Shown: positions 46,916 to 59,329 of the stretch, piece by piece
How the letters are laid out: each line of letters starts with the position of its first letter
Position numbering within the stretch: the first letter of the stretch is position 1
NCBI RefSeq assembly: GCF_937616625.2
Contig: NC_065571.1
Span: 29,450,379 to 29,514,378, forward strand
Length of the DNA: 64,000 nucleotides
Direction of reading: 5' to 3'
From: Mercurialis annua
Lineage: Eukaryota; Streptophyta; Magnoliopsida; Malpighiales; Euphorbiaceae
The notes under the pieces: generated by a model
Databases searched by the model: none
What the model was told of the DNA's origin: nothing
What the model saw: only the letters and a program-made list of their open reading frames with translations
Made by a program: the position numbers and the translations under genes

Positions 46916-47920
46916 CTATCTTTCAATCAAATAAGAAAGCTCCGGTCCTTCGCCACTACTAAGATGGATTTCTCTTCGACAGTACTCCAGCTCACCCACT
47001 CTCTGGCGAGAACTGGTGCGAGGGGATGCGATGCGCATCGATCTCACTCCCGAAACCAGGGATACTTTTAATGGAGCCATAGCAGCACCCGAGTAGTTCC
47101 TCATCTTGTTCACCTCAAAATTGATTATAAAATCTCCTATAATAGTTCGTCCTGGTCCAGATCTGGAAGTATCATCAATGGTCTGTTTAGCCGTAAACCT
47201 TATTGCATTAGATCTTTGAACTTTGCTATTCCTTTGGAAATGGACCATTCCATTGTGGATCCACCATGATCTTGGAATTTCCTAAGAATGGCAACTGGAA
47301 CTTCAGTCGCCATCTCCATATCTCGTTCACTTGTGAGCTCGGTTCGGAATAAGAAGCTTCCCGGGCGATGAACAAAAGGATCTTTTTCCGGAACTTCAGG
47401 TGCGCTCCGCCCGGAGATAGCGAAATCTCCCCAACCTCAAGGTCGATACCAATCCTTGAATGTAGAAACCAATGCTTCCATCTGATCGTAATTTCCACGG
47501 ATTCCAGAGAAGAAAGAATAGGAAGATCTTTATTAGAATGAATATTCAGCTGAAGTGGAATGTGATAGATTGGAGCAATGTAAATTCATATTTGATTACT
47601 TGTTCCTTAGTAGTTGGATCTCTCACCAACCCAGTTTTGGCTCTTCCGCCCTTCATTCCACTTGGGCATCTGGTCGATACCAGCAAAAACATCTCGGAAC
47701 AAGGTCCCAGCACCAGCCTGCCTGATGTGCTCGAAAAAGAAAGGAAGAGACGATCCGATGTAGCATGTCCGAAGGGGAACAAACCCCTAAGACCACTATG
47801 GAAAACATCAATTTCAAAGGCGATCTGATTAATTTCACCTGCACGTCTATCATCTTTATTCACTGGGATCACCAGAACTAGGCCCAGTGAGTCACCAACC
47901 ATATTACTAAACAGTGACAC
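46916..47920 (-). pseudogene. Decayed coding cluster of unknown family
   Basis: Three adjacent minus-strand frames (47546-47920, 47226-47498, 46916-47248) follow one another in one direction and show protein-like composition. Examples are AGEINQIAFEIDVF, GIDLEVGEISLSPGG and TIIGDFIINFEVNKM. They look like one long coding region broken by stops and frameshifts. I cannot name the family. A retroelement or old viral insertion is possible, but nothing diagnostic is visible. Confidence 0.4.
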
Positions 47921-50900
47921 CTACTTACTTGTTCGACACCAGATCTTGATCCTGCTCTTCCGGGGAGGCTCTTGCAATTCCTCCTCCCATAAAGGTTTCA
48001 TGTTTCGAGGCTAATCCTTTTTCTTAGTTTAGGGGGGCAACTATCCGATTGACAAAAGATGCTTGCTCGAGTATGCACTGGGTCCCGCACCACTTATTAA
48101 TGAATCATGGATGGATCGCATGAACGATTCCCTATGATACCTAAAAGCCCCATGATTCCATTCACTTTCTCCGCCGGCCGGGTCAATTCAATGATGGGCC
48201 TTCGGGTCCTTTCCTTATCCCGAGCGAGAGCGATCGACTCTGTACCTGAGTAGATCTAAGATGAGAGAGTCAGTTGAGGTTAGAAAGGGTCGATGGAATG
48301 GAGCTCGACCAGAGGGAGAGGAAAGGGGGAGGAGTGTTTTCGAAAGGTATTGGACGGACTGATAGGATGGAGAAAGGCATTGGGCCAAGCAAAATAAGAA
48401 GGGGAAAGCATTAGACCTTAGTCGGATTGAAGCACGACAACCTTAAGCTTCCTTTCTTCCTTCAGTGAGGGCCATCGGGTATTCCTAATTGCGGAGATGA
48501 CCTAAATGATGTGGAGGGAATATGATTGGAAGCTTTTCCAAGAGACAAGGAGACATGCGGAATACCAGACAATGAGATGTACCGATTGGATGGGGGCTAC
48601 AAAAGGTTCTGAAAGAAGCTCGATCTTGGCATTAAAAAAAATGGCTGGTAAGAAAGACGACTTCGCCCACTGCAACGAATAGAACAATAAGACGATAGGG
48701 GTATGCGACTAGACAGACCTGCAAGACTCGCTTTGGCTTACTCCACTGAAAGGGCAACCAAAGGAAAGGGCATTCCCCGATCTATGACAACAAGGGATTG
48801 GATTCGAGCAAAGACTGTTAGGCATAGGCTGCTAGCGGAATGGAAAGAAGGACTTTTTACATCCTTAAAAGACTGAGAAAGTACCTCAACGAATAGAGAA
48901 AAGTCAAGACAAGAAGAAAGTATAGCCGGAATAGACTATTTTACCTACGCAATAAACTACATGAAAGCAAGCAGAGGAAGCGGAGAGGTACTTGAGATAA
49001 TGGAGGGCAGGGACACCTAATCGAAAGCAAGGTGCGAAGCGGGAACCCTTCCCCGATACGGGAATGGGGATAGACTGATTAACCTACCTTTGGAGAGCTG
49101 CGAATTCTTAGATTGCTACCAACTAGACTAAGAGATAGAATGCATAGAGTGCTGGACTTACATACGTTCTTTCCTACAAGACGGACTAGAGTAAATGTGC
49201 TTCTTTATCTCTTAATGTATATGGAAGCACCTCTTCATCTTAGATCGATTAAAGGTAAATAATTTACACCCTCTTATACATCTATGTGGGAGATGATCGA
49301 GAGTGATACACCAAAGGATCAATCACAATACGAGAACTCTTCTTAAAGAGGGTAAAGATAGCAGGGGCGGACTTTCGCTCCTCTCCCTCTGGTCGAGTGG
49401 CTACACTCCTTCTTTAATCAAAGAAAGGATAGGGATCAAGATCTAAATATTGAGCTTTAGTGGTAATGGGGTAACCCGAAAGCAGAGAATCAGGGTTTTG
49501 GTAGAGGGGGTATATGACTGAGTTAAACTCTTTTGATTCTTTACCAGTTAAGCCCTTAGGAAGAAAAGAACTCAACCTTTCTCTACTAAGCAGCCGCTGA
49601 ACTCGAGGTGGGTCTTTCCTCACATGATAGATTCTTAACCAGGCCCCCTTTACTGATAGATTGGATTGAAAACGAATTAGCCTGTACCGTACCGCAAGAG
49701 AACTGGTTAAAGCGGAGGATTAGCACTCCCACTATATGGGGCAAGATAACAAAGTGCTAATCGAGTGATCGAGGTCTAGCACTGGAGCGTAACAGCTAGA
49801 ATAATCCCAGCAAGTGGATTGAATACGGAGTCAAGAAGAAGACGAGAGGCTATCGAATGGATTGAAGGAAGCTGACTCGATACGGACTCGCCACGCTTAG
49901 GAAATAGGTGGCTTCGCACCTTCTCAAGCGCTACGCCCCTTATTGGCTTTCTGTTCATTGACATCATTTCCCCTTGCGGAATTGAAAAATCTCTTTTTAG
50001 AGAAGCAGAAGCCGGAGAGAAAGCCGCGAGGAATATTCTCATCCGTTTGCAGGGACTGAAAAGGAGATTTTCAAAAATGAGAATCCCTCATGGAGGGAGG
50101 CGAATAGAGCGGGGTGGTGCCAAAAATTAGTCGGAGTCGACCTTGGGGAACGGATGGCGTCTCAGGGCCCCTGCTCACCTATCCGGAATTGGGTCATAGA
50201 GTAGTCGCTTTAGCGCTATACAAAGGGTAAAGACTGGTAACACCTTAAATTAAGTAAGACAGCTCAGAAAAAGACTTAAGGAAATCTGGGCTGCTTCCCT
50301 GAATGATATAGTTTCCTTAGGTTATATTCTATTACGCAGCCACCCATCTATTCATGATAGGTGAACGAATCGCCTAGGTGAAAGACTTTTATAGAAGACC
50401 CTGGCTTCAATTTCTCTATTCTAAGGTATACCCCTGTAACAGGATACTCTGGTACACTGCGCAAATTCGTCGACATCCGGCATCTCAGTTTGTACCTTCT
50501 CAAAGGTATTAAAGTCGCTAGATTCAAAAGTGTGCCCTTCTATCGCGGTGCTTTACCATCTGACACAGTCCAACTTATCCCTGCTAACCCACAACTAAAG
50601 CACCATGACTCTTTGATGGAGAAAGGCGGGCGAGGGCATTCCATCAGAAGGGACACATCACACACCCTAACTCCACGAAGGGATGGAATAGACAGGCACA
50701 AACCGTTGACTCGGTAAGATCCAGATGGGCACACAAACTGTTCAGGAAGTGAATGAAGCAAGAACTCGTCCATAAGAGCGATTTCGAACATCGGTCAGAG
50801 GCGAATTGAAAGCGAAGCAGGGGAAGTGATTTCGCTCAAAAAAATGGGATCGGCGTGGGGAACTTACGCTTCTCCGAAGGTGGCGGTCTCACTCCATATA

Positions 50901-51021
50901 GATCAACGTCTGATACATTTTCGGTGGGATCATGACAGCGATTTGAACTCTAAGGGCATTAGCGTCATAGAATCGATTCCGATCAAGCTATATTATTAGT
51001 CAGCCACTTAAAATCTTCGTT
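47921..51021. other. Spacer, no gene recognised
   Basis: About 3.1 kb. It includes the partial dispersed repeat at 48286-48321. Frames at 49776-50042 (minus) and 50490-50717/50540-50791 (opposite strands) are unrecognised. Confidence 0.5.
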
Positions 51022-51065
51022 GTACATATTCACCGTGGCATGCTGATCCGCGATTACTAGCGATT
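51022..51065 (-). pseudogene. rrn18: Small-subunit rRNA fragment (rrn18)
   Basis: Minus-strand reading gives aatcgctagtaatcgcggat then cagcatgccacggtgaatat and gtac, the universally conserved segment near the 3' end of bacterial-type 16S rRNA, with mitochondrial wording (cgcggatcagcatgcc). Only 44 bases match, and both flanks diverge at once. It is a non-functional scrap spread by recombination. Confidence 0.85.
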
Positions 51066-52255
51066 GGAAAGGAGCATGGGCGGTCTTGTTATATTTATCG
51101 GTGGCCCCTAAGGAAAGTGATCACCACCATCAATTCAATTCTCCTCTTTTTTTCCAGGTATGAAGTGACTGTTTTGATAGAGCCAGGAGATTGAAATGCA
51201 ACTAAACACCTGGAGCCTGAATAAGAGGCTAATCAGAGTGAATCCGATGGGACAGAGGACTCATCGGAAGGTGAAGCAGACTCAGAAGGGGGGAAGGAGG
51301 AGGGGATACATTACGCAAGCTAACACTTCCTTAAGGAAAGACATAACCTTACGGTAGCTACGTAGCTATGCTTTCTCTCTCCCTTTCCTAGTTGTAGTAG
51401 AGGCAGTTTAGTAGCAGCCGTGGTAGGGCTGTTCTCTTTCGGGCAGGGCCACAATACAGTAGTTGCTGTTCTCTTCTCTGTTGCATAGGCATAGATGGGG
51501 TAGGCAACTCAAGCAAGATAGAACTACAGAAGTAACTAAGCAGTAGCCACCTGAAGACAGAAGAGCACCTGAATAAAGAGCCAACCATCTTACAATCGCC
51601 CTGTAGTTTTCTTCGCTGGAGCGCAGGTTTGGAACTAAGAATAAGAAATGGGCTTGTTGAAGCTATGAAGCATGAAAGAGTATTCCTATCCGTTTTTCAG
51701 CTGGATCCGGGCGGCCTGAAAAAACTTTTCTTCATTTTGTAGACAGAGAGGGGCTTTTTTCGAAAGGCTATCAACGTTTACGTATATAGATAGAGTGAGT
51801 CTGCGTGCAGGGTGTAGGTGTACCACTTACGAGAAAGAACCCCAAGTCAGTAAAGTAATTAACCAAACAAAAGTAAGTAGTTCGTCAGTCCTTCCTCCGA
51901 CGCCTCCCGTTCATTCTTCTTCATTTCATCATGTTTGTTGTGTTGTTCCGTTCATAGGTCCCAAGCCCTCCTCCCTCTCCTGAAGTAAAAAAAAAAAAGA
52001 AGAATGCCGAACAAAATTGTAAGAACCTTTCTAACAGACACTCCAGTCATAATGCCACCCACGTCTTTTTTTTCTTTTGAACAAAGAGGCAAACGCCTGA
52101 ATAATCCTAATTTTTTTTCCTTTTTAGTCCATAATGACTGGCAGGTTTCATTAATGAAAAGAAAAGCGGAGGCCCGCCATCTGCTAGCATTGTGGTTTGA
52201 AATCGATTCTTTATCAATGGCCCACCCTTTCTTTGAACCTTGTCAATGATCGAAC
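51066..52255. other. Spacer downstream of nad2 exon 5
   Basis: Likely contains the 3' untranslated region of nad2 on the minus strand. Plus-strand frames 51795-51983 and 52004-52249 are unrecognised. Confidence 0.5.
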
Positions 52256-52443
52256 TTAAAGATATAAACTGAGTGCCATTTGATGAGTAACTGAGAACAA
52301 GGGAGAGGGATATAGAAAGGATGAAGTAATGAAAGAGGAAGTCATTGCTAGTAGTAACGACTTGTTACGATCCATTGGTTCATATAGAATCCATGTCCTA
52401 GGTGTATCAAAAAACATTCTTTTCGCTAAGCGTATATAATAAA
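52256..52443 (-). CDS. nad2: nad2 exon 5 (last exon), NADH dehydrogenase subunit 2
   Basis: Nad2 is one of the antiporter-like, proton-pumping subunits of the complex I membrane arm. This exon gives its C-terminus: YYIRLAKRMFFDTPRTWILY, EPMDRNKSLLLAMTSSFITS and SPLFSVTHQMALSLYL then stop. Length is 188 bp, equal to the usual exon 5. The first two bases complete a split Phe codon, and the preceding intron ends in AT. GCG in RLAKR and Ser codons in ITSSF are expected editing targets (Val, Leu and Phe in other plants). The exon is intact. Exon 4 (573 bp) should lie about 1.5 kb away at higher coordinates if spliced in cis, but no such frame is present. Confidence 0.95.
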
Positions 52444-53000
52444 ATAGAGTGAAAGAGTCCACCCCGAAACCAAGGGGGTACTAACTAACAGCTGAGTCCT
52501 CTCCGAACCGCAAGAGATAGTTGCCCATCATACGGCTCACCAACTTCACTTGCCTCTATGGGAGGCTTGCTCCGGACAGGTTCAGATCACTTACAATACA
52601 CAGCTATACGAAGGAAGGGGTTGGGTTAGGAATGTTTTCAATATGATTTTTTTCCCGTATTTGTTTTATGAGAAATGCGAGTCTGTTTTGTCAACTTTAT
52701 CAATACCCCTCTATAAAAAGAATCAAAAAGGAACGTAGTCTTTCTTATTCTCGTGTTCGATCTCTTCCATCTCTGCCTCGCTCCTTGTCACCTATGTTGA
52801 AGAACCTGTAGAAAATGAAGAGGGGCCAAGGATCTTCCTCTCAACAGTGCTTCTCGAGGCTCTACTCTCCCCCCCCTGAATAAGTAAGGCCTCCTTCCTT
52901 AGCCTGGGCGAAGATGGGGAGAAGGAATAAGGATGAAGCCCCTTAGCGCTGTCAGGCACTGGACAGGGGTTAGCTCTCTAAATGTGTAGAGCCAAGTGTA
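52444..53000 (-). other. nad2: 3' part of nad2 intron 4 (group II)
   Basis: Domain V lies at 52505-52538 on the minus strand. It opens gagccgtatg, has a gcaa tetraloop closed by gatgg/ctatc, and ends tcttgcggttc. It is 62 bases before exon 5, the normal spacing for domain VI and the 3' splice site. The far edge at 53000 is arbitrary, because I cannot see where intron sequence ends. Confidence 0.75.
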
Positions 53001-56000
53001 GTGTGGTATAGTAAACTTCCTTATGGATTAGCTGGTGAAAGAGTGGATTAGAGGTTTTAGCGTGGAATTACTTATAATAGAACGAGCACGAGGGTTACTT
53101 ACTAACCTGGGATTGGAGGGCTTTGATATACTATGTGAGACTTCCAGCTCTACTATGCAGTTTCACTAAGAAAAAGCTTGCAACCAATTTTAGTCGAGAG
53201 TAAAGAATAGAAAGCCTTATCAGCCTATCGACCTTAGAAAGCAAGCTGTCTTTACATTTATTTCAAAAAATGAAATAGGATTGAACTCTCCTAGCGAGTT
53301 TAGCCTTCTTCCCTTAATCCAATCCTAATCGTTGCCCTGCTAACATAAAAGAGATCAGATCCGGTACATCTAAGTAAAAAGAAAAGCTTAGACCTCCCGG
53401 AAAGAAAGTTGTTTGTTGTGAAGTCTTGGTATGCGGTATTGTCCAAGTCTTTGATTACTTGACTGGACGTACCTACCCTCGTAAATGATAGATAGAAACC
53501 TATGGGAAAAGACCTCTCCTGGTGTTTTGTTTACTTACTAAAAGGGGAGTTCTAAAAGTGCTTGTAAAGTTCCCCGCTATCGAGTGTGAGAAAGCCATGT
53601 TTTCAAGCAGCCAAGAGCAAGTTTGATTGGATGTGCCAGTAGGGCTTCCCAACGTTCTATAATATAATCAACTTAAGCTATCACGAAAAGGCTAAAGGAA
53701 GATAAAAAAAAAAGCGAATCCTCTTTCTTTCTATACGCAATTTCGAAATAAGGGAAAAATTCATCTTGATAGCACAGGAAAGAGAGAACATCTTCCTTCT
53801 GTGACATTTACCCCGAAAAAAGCCTATTCTATACCAGCTTCTTTTATAGATGATATAACTGGAACAGATTCAATAGCAAGGGATATTCACCCAGCAGCGG
53901 AAACTGATTGAGCTGATACGCAAACAAGACCGGCTAGACTTAAAGCGCCTATGATGATTGGTAAGTGAACTTGAATGCTAGTTTCCAGTGAAAGAGGGTG
54001 CCCCTCAGAACTACACCTACTTGATATCAATCGTAGAAGAAGATGCAGCAAATCCTATTAAGAATCAATTAATTAGTGGATTTGGAAGAGTAGGTGGGAA
54101 TGGAAAAGTTCTCGTTCAAATCTAAAAAGTTTCATTTTCCCCGTCTTTTTCGTCATCGACCCATTTTCACTCATAAAGCGACTTCAAATCGACCAACTTC
54201 CACGAAAGACCGTGTTTTTCGCATGAAAGAGCATGTTTTTTCTCATCCAGAGAGCTTGTCCGCGAACAGATAACTTGCTTGCTAGCTGCTTGAAAGGATT
54301 GTGTATACATAGGGATGTCGCGTATACGCTATGAGAGTGGATCTCTAGAGTCTTTCGCAGTGGCATCTAAAGCCTAAACCGTCACTCCGCTCGGCTAAGA
54401 AGAGAGGGAGTGGACAAAGCCCTTTATCAAATCAATAAGAAGGGAGGGGCAATCTTCTATTATTGACTAGACTGCTAAAAAGAGGTGCGCCAGAACGAGT
54501 CCTCTCTTGCGGGAGGGATAGGCGGAGGAGGTCTTTCGACGGGATCCTGATGTTGTCACACGAATTGCTCAAGAAGCTGTGATCACTCTACGACTTTCTG
54601 TTCAGTACGCTAGCTTGGCTGAAAGGGCCTTGCCACTGGACTGACTCGGCGTACCGGTATTGACCTTTTTCTTGGCACTCTTCATCGCTAAACCCTTGAG
54701 CCACACCGGACGAATCTGTTCTACCTGCCTTTCTCGGATCCTATGGTAAAGCATACGTGCCGCTATACCTTCCCTTCGATCGAGTTCAGAGACGAAGATA
54801 AGGCTTGGTGGCTTGCGAGGAAAGACTAGCTAACAAGCGAACTTTCGCTCCAACCTCTCCAAATCTCTCCTTTTAGTCGAGACTTTCAGTTCCTCTCCCT
54901 CTGGTCGAGCTCCATTCCATCGACCCTCTCACTTCGTTCGAGCATTATTAACCTCTTCGCTTCGCTCAAGTCCTCAATAGGAACTTAATTTCTATGCTGC
55001 CTAAGATGCGTCTTTACTTTAACAGGAGAATTCTCTTTCGAGATAGCAAGAGCAGGTTTCACAGTGAAGATAAGACATGAAAAGAATGTCGTCTTAGTAG
55101 GAGAGAGCCCTCGCTTACCTGCTTAACCCTCCTATTGTACCTATATCCCCTTTCCTTCAGTTACATCAGTCTCCGTTCTGCTTCCGCTTTTACGTATAGC
55201 AAGATGAAATAAGAAGAGGTATTGCAAACGGGAATGATATATGAAATGAAAGGTTGGAAAGAGAGCTACGGATGATTGAACGCTATCCCAATCTCTATCA
55301 AGAGTACCTGCGCTTTAATTTAAGTAGGTTGGGCTAGGGGCAAAGGGAAGAGTGAGAGTGAATTTACCCAGTTCAATCTCACCCGAGTGAGCTGCTGTGC
55401 TACTCATGACTCTATCTTAGAATGCAGCTGGTTGGTAAGAGAGATCTAGCTAATGAGACTGATCACATAAGTTGGGTCAGTACTTGCTTCCGGGGAACAA
55501 GACCCTAGTCCTAAGGCTCTTCCATCTATCCTATTATAGGTGTTGCCCCAGTCCTGTCTCTGTAATCGATCGAAGGCATAAAAAAGGAAACTCCCTGCAC
55601 CCTATTATCTCCTAACGACATGAAAGGAAATCCCTACTCAAACCGCCTGGATTAACTGTGCTTGAACTGGAAATGAAATATCTGCTTTTACCAGCTTCAA
55701 ATCAAAGCTTGACTAATAGGAGCGCGCTAGTGCGTGCATCCGTTTTTCAGCTGGGGCCCGAGAGAATGAGGTTCCAGACCTATCTAGAGTGAACCGGCAG
55801 TGTGGTAAGCGCAGAGTGAGCACATGGCAGATACAAGACCGGGGCAAGAGAAGCTTGACGCTAGTCTACTTCAATCTGAACCCGCCAAGCATGTATGTAG
55901 CAAAAGCTAACACGGATCGAAGGCGTATCGCGAAGGGGATCGACGCTAATATACGTTGCTTCGACTGAAGTGTACATGATCGAGCTCTTTCCCTTAGGCT

Positions 56001-56874
56001 TGTGACGAGAAGAATGTTCAAAGCGGATAAAAAGGGATGCGACGAAATGCAATTCTCTTTAAAATTCCAGGAAAATATCATTTGTCGTTTGAAGAAAATA
56101 AAAGACAAAAGAACAGATAGTTAGCAGAACTCAACCTGTTGGGATTACTGTCAGTCTCTTTCATCAGAATAAAAGTCCTTTTCAGGTACCTTTCACTGAT
56201 CTTAGGGAACCGCTTTTTACCTCTATTTCGCTTGTCTTTTTTCTGGACAAGAAGACATGAATAAAATAGGTAGGAGTCTGTAGAGGGCAATGCAGGGTTC
56301 CATCTGACTTTCTTCTTTGTTGGATAGTCCTTTTTTATGGGAATAGCAGTCTAGTTGATCATCCCATCACCTGGCTCTTCTATCAATGCGAGGCAAATCA
56401 GATTGAGTTGACATCCACTCCTAGTTGGGCCCCAACGAACAGTGCAGGAACTCGCTCGATCAATGGGAGGATTGAAAACCAGCAGCTACTGGCTAAGGTA
56501 ATTGTAAATTCAAAGAAAGCCCTTTATCTGGAAAAAGCTGAAAAAACTCACACCTGGTTGGGTAAATATAGGTACCTCCTGCCTCCTGCCTCCTTGCTTA
56601 GCTTGACTTGTTCGCGGAGACTTTATTGACCTTGGCAGCTAAGCGACATTCAAATTTCGGTAGAGCCAGACCTAACCTCACGACGGAGACTCCCGCTTTT
56701 CCTAAAACATGTAACTTGCAAGTCGTGACTCGAAAGTTGTGCTTTTGATATAAGATTGTCTCAGAAATATATCAGTTTCAAGAATCAAAGATATAAAGAC
56801 TGAGTTGTGGATGTTCTCCACCGATTATATCAAACAACTTGCACGTTTTCCTAAGAAAGATTAAGTCTCGCTAT
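53001..56874. other. Spacer where nad2 exon 4 would be expected
   Basis: About 3.9 kb. No nad2 exon 4 coding sequence is present on either strand. It holds repeat copies at 54840-54870 and 54891-54944. Frames at 55861-56052/55866-56108 and 56078-56290 (minus) and 56408-56629 (plus) are unrecognised. Confidence 0.55.
54840..54944 (-). repeat. Inverted copies of two dispersed repeats
   Basis: 54840-54870 is the exact reverse complement of 26816-26846 (31 bp). 54891-54944 is an inverted, slightly divergent copy of the repeat at 18619 and 39282. Its variant wording (ggaatggagctcgaccagag) is shared with 48286-48321. Confidence 0.88.
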
Positions 56875-56879
56875 TCAGA

Positions 56880-57849
56880 GCGAGGGGAGGGCATGGGTTG
56901 ATCGCGAGATTCCCCTTTGAGAAGCCTGCACATGTTCAGCTTCCTTAAGCCTCAATTCATCCAATAGTTCAAGCTGTGCTAGCAATGCTTCTCGTCGCTT
57001 ATCTATCGGGAGGTCTTTATAGAGCTGTACTCTTAAAGATTCCATCTTAATTTCGTATGGGAGGATGGCTTCCATCACATACGTTAGTTATTATGGAGCC
57101 TTTTCATAAAGGCCCGTCAGCGTGCGAATTGACGTTCGGTAAGCCCAGAGTGCTTCAACGAGACGATCTAGCCAATCTGACCCCCCACTTTAGAGGTGTC
57201 TCAACAGTTTTCTTCAAAATGTTCACTTTGATTTCATTCGACTGAGGGTAGAGGGGCGATGAGTGATGCAACTCAATGTTGAATTTACAATTACCTTAAC
57301 TTGCTAAGCAATAAATTGAGGTTCGTTATCGGTGACTCAAATCTTGGGTACTTCGAATTGAGCGATGATATTCTTCATAATGAACTTGACTACAGTACTC
57401 GCTTTGATCTCAGTGAATGCCTTTGCTTCAGCCCATTTTGTTTAGTACTCGGTGGCTGTGAGGATGAATGCCGGTCTATTTGTATTTTCAAAAGTCTTGG
57501 TGAATGGTCCAATAATATCAAATGCCCACATTGAAAATGGCCGCGGAGCTGTCAACGTATGGAGAGATGATGAGGATGTCCGGACGAGATCGGCGTGGAT
57601 TTGGCATTTCATGCATTTTCTCACTACATTATAACAGTCCCTCTCCATTGTTGGCCAGTAATATCCTTGACGCAATATCTTCTTGGCCAGCATTTTACTA
57701 TTGACATGACCACCGTAGATGCTGGAGTGTGCTTCCTTTATTAGAAAATATCTTTCTTCTCGAGTGTTGCACCTGAAAAGTACACTGTAGAAAGATCGCT
57801 TGTACAAAACTTCCTTTAACATGACAAAGCTACGTGAGAGGTCACGCAA
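56880..57849 (-). mobile_element. Ty3/gypsy integrase fragment
   Basis: The minus-strand frame 57849-57442 encodes the integrase H2C2 zinc-binding domain, HSSIYGGHVNSKMLAKKILR and GYYWPTMERDCYNVVRKCMK with CQIH. The start of the catalytic core follows as FSMWAFDIIGPF. After a stop, further integrase wording (KWAEAKAFTEI) continues in broken frames. It ends near 56880 with MEAILPYEIKMESLRVQLYK and LLDELRLKEAEHVQA, the C-terminal region. Several stops and frameshifts make it dead. It is the longest pol piece in the window. Confidence 0.9.
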
Positions 57850-59329
57850 TGCTCTCCTTTGTTGAAGTGTGGGAAAATCTGGGATGAACTTGTCCTTCTG
57901 ATAATTTTTTATATCGTTTTATCCCGGCATCTTCATATTCTTCTTCGGCTGGTCTCTCTGCAAGGGTCATAATCGAATTTTTTTCTCGCCCTTTTCTAAT
58001 AAAGAAAAGTACAGACCCACGTCTAGGGATATACGAGCGCCATTCTTCAGATGGATCGCTGTTCGATAGTTATTTTAGTCGGGATAAGTAGGCACGAATT
58101 TCCGTATAGCGTCCTAGTTTTTTAGTACAAGTAGCTAAGGGGGCTGGGAGGTACGACTTGCGTCAAACTTATGAAAGAATATTTGCTGCGCACCTGCTGA
58201 ACAAGGCTCTTTTCAAGTCAAACGGAGATTACTAGTTCCGGAGGGACCAACCATTGTACTTCTAGGGGACGGTCTAATATAGCGGAAGGCCACGGCTTTT
58301 GTGAGTGTTTAACACAATACGGTACGGGATGCCACCAGCATAAATGAGGCGAACAAGATCCACTGGCACGAGATATATTTAATGCCATCAGATCAGGAAG
58401 TGATTCGCTAAGTCGGGTTTTCCAGCGGCCGCCTATTGTAGAATCGTCGATAACCTGGCTGCCACTTTCATGTCATGTGTGTAAAGACTAACTGTTGCGC
58501 TTTTCAAAAACGGGTTTAAAATATATATAAATATATATTACCGGCTGGCTGGTTTTTATGCCAAAAAACAAAACGGGATTGGATTTCCACTCATAAGGAA
58601 GGAAGGTTAGATACCTTTGACAGGGTTGTATTTTTGGTTGAAATGGGATGGTGTTCAAACTCCCGAAATGCAGTCTAGACAGCGGGCCTTCCCCTTTCTG
58701 ATTGGACTGACTCGGGGAAAGGGAAAGATCCTCCGGAGCATGCTGCACAGCCACTCATTCGTCCTGACTAAATAGTAGAATCTATCTCTCAGCGATTCTT
58801 TTCTCCGCTAATAACCCCTTCCCAACCAGCCCGCCCGATCGATTTTGTAAGATCGGCTAATTCAAAGGGTTTATCTGGTCCGAAGTTGTCGGAACGAATC
58901 GTTTGCTTTATCGAACAAAGCGAGGGGGTCTTGGTTGGCCCCCCTCTTTTCAACCATTATAGCTATAGCTGGCGTCGACCCGCTTTGCGATACGAACGGA
59001 CACGAAGAAAGAATGCAGGCAGCGGAAATGCAAAAGAGAAGAGCAAAGATTCCAGACCCAGAGCATGCAACCAAAAATCTGTTGAATGAAGGTATATTCT
59101 CAGCCACTAGTTAGAAGGAAATCCCTTGACTTCGCTTATGCCTTTATGCAGTTAAGAAAGCAAGTGAGGCGGGCTAAGATTCCATTCGAAGTAACGTAAC
59201 AGGATTCGATGTTGCACCATCTTCCACTCTTCCCGGGATCCAGGGTTTTTCAAGAAAAGGTCCCATCCTTCAATATCATGATTGGGTTGACTCGACCAGG
59301 CCAGATCATGAGTGAATAGAAAATCGAAA
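57850..59329. other. Spacer upstream of nad1 exon 1
   Basis: About 1.5 kb, likely including the nad1 promoter and 5' leader near its right end. Frames at 58488-58754 and 58871-59107 (minus) are unrecognised. An at repeat (atatatataaatatata) lies near 58521. Confidence 0.5.

Noticed and set aside
57057..57704. Plus-strand open frames at 57057-57245, 57301-57534 and 57452-57704
   Set aside because: All are antisense to the integrase relic.
59312..59329. GTG-initiated N-terminal extension of nad1
   Set aside because: The added six codons are not conserved; the edited ACG at 59330 is the established nad1 start and gives the usual exon length.
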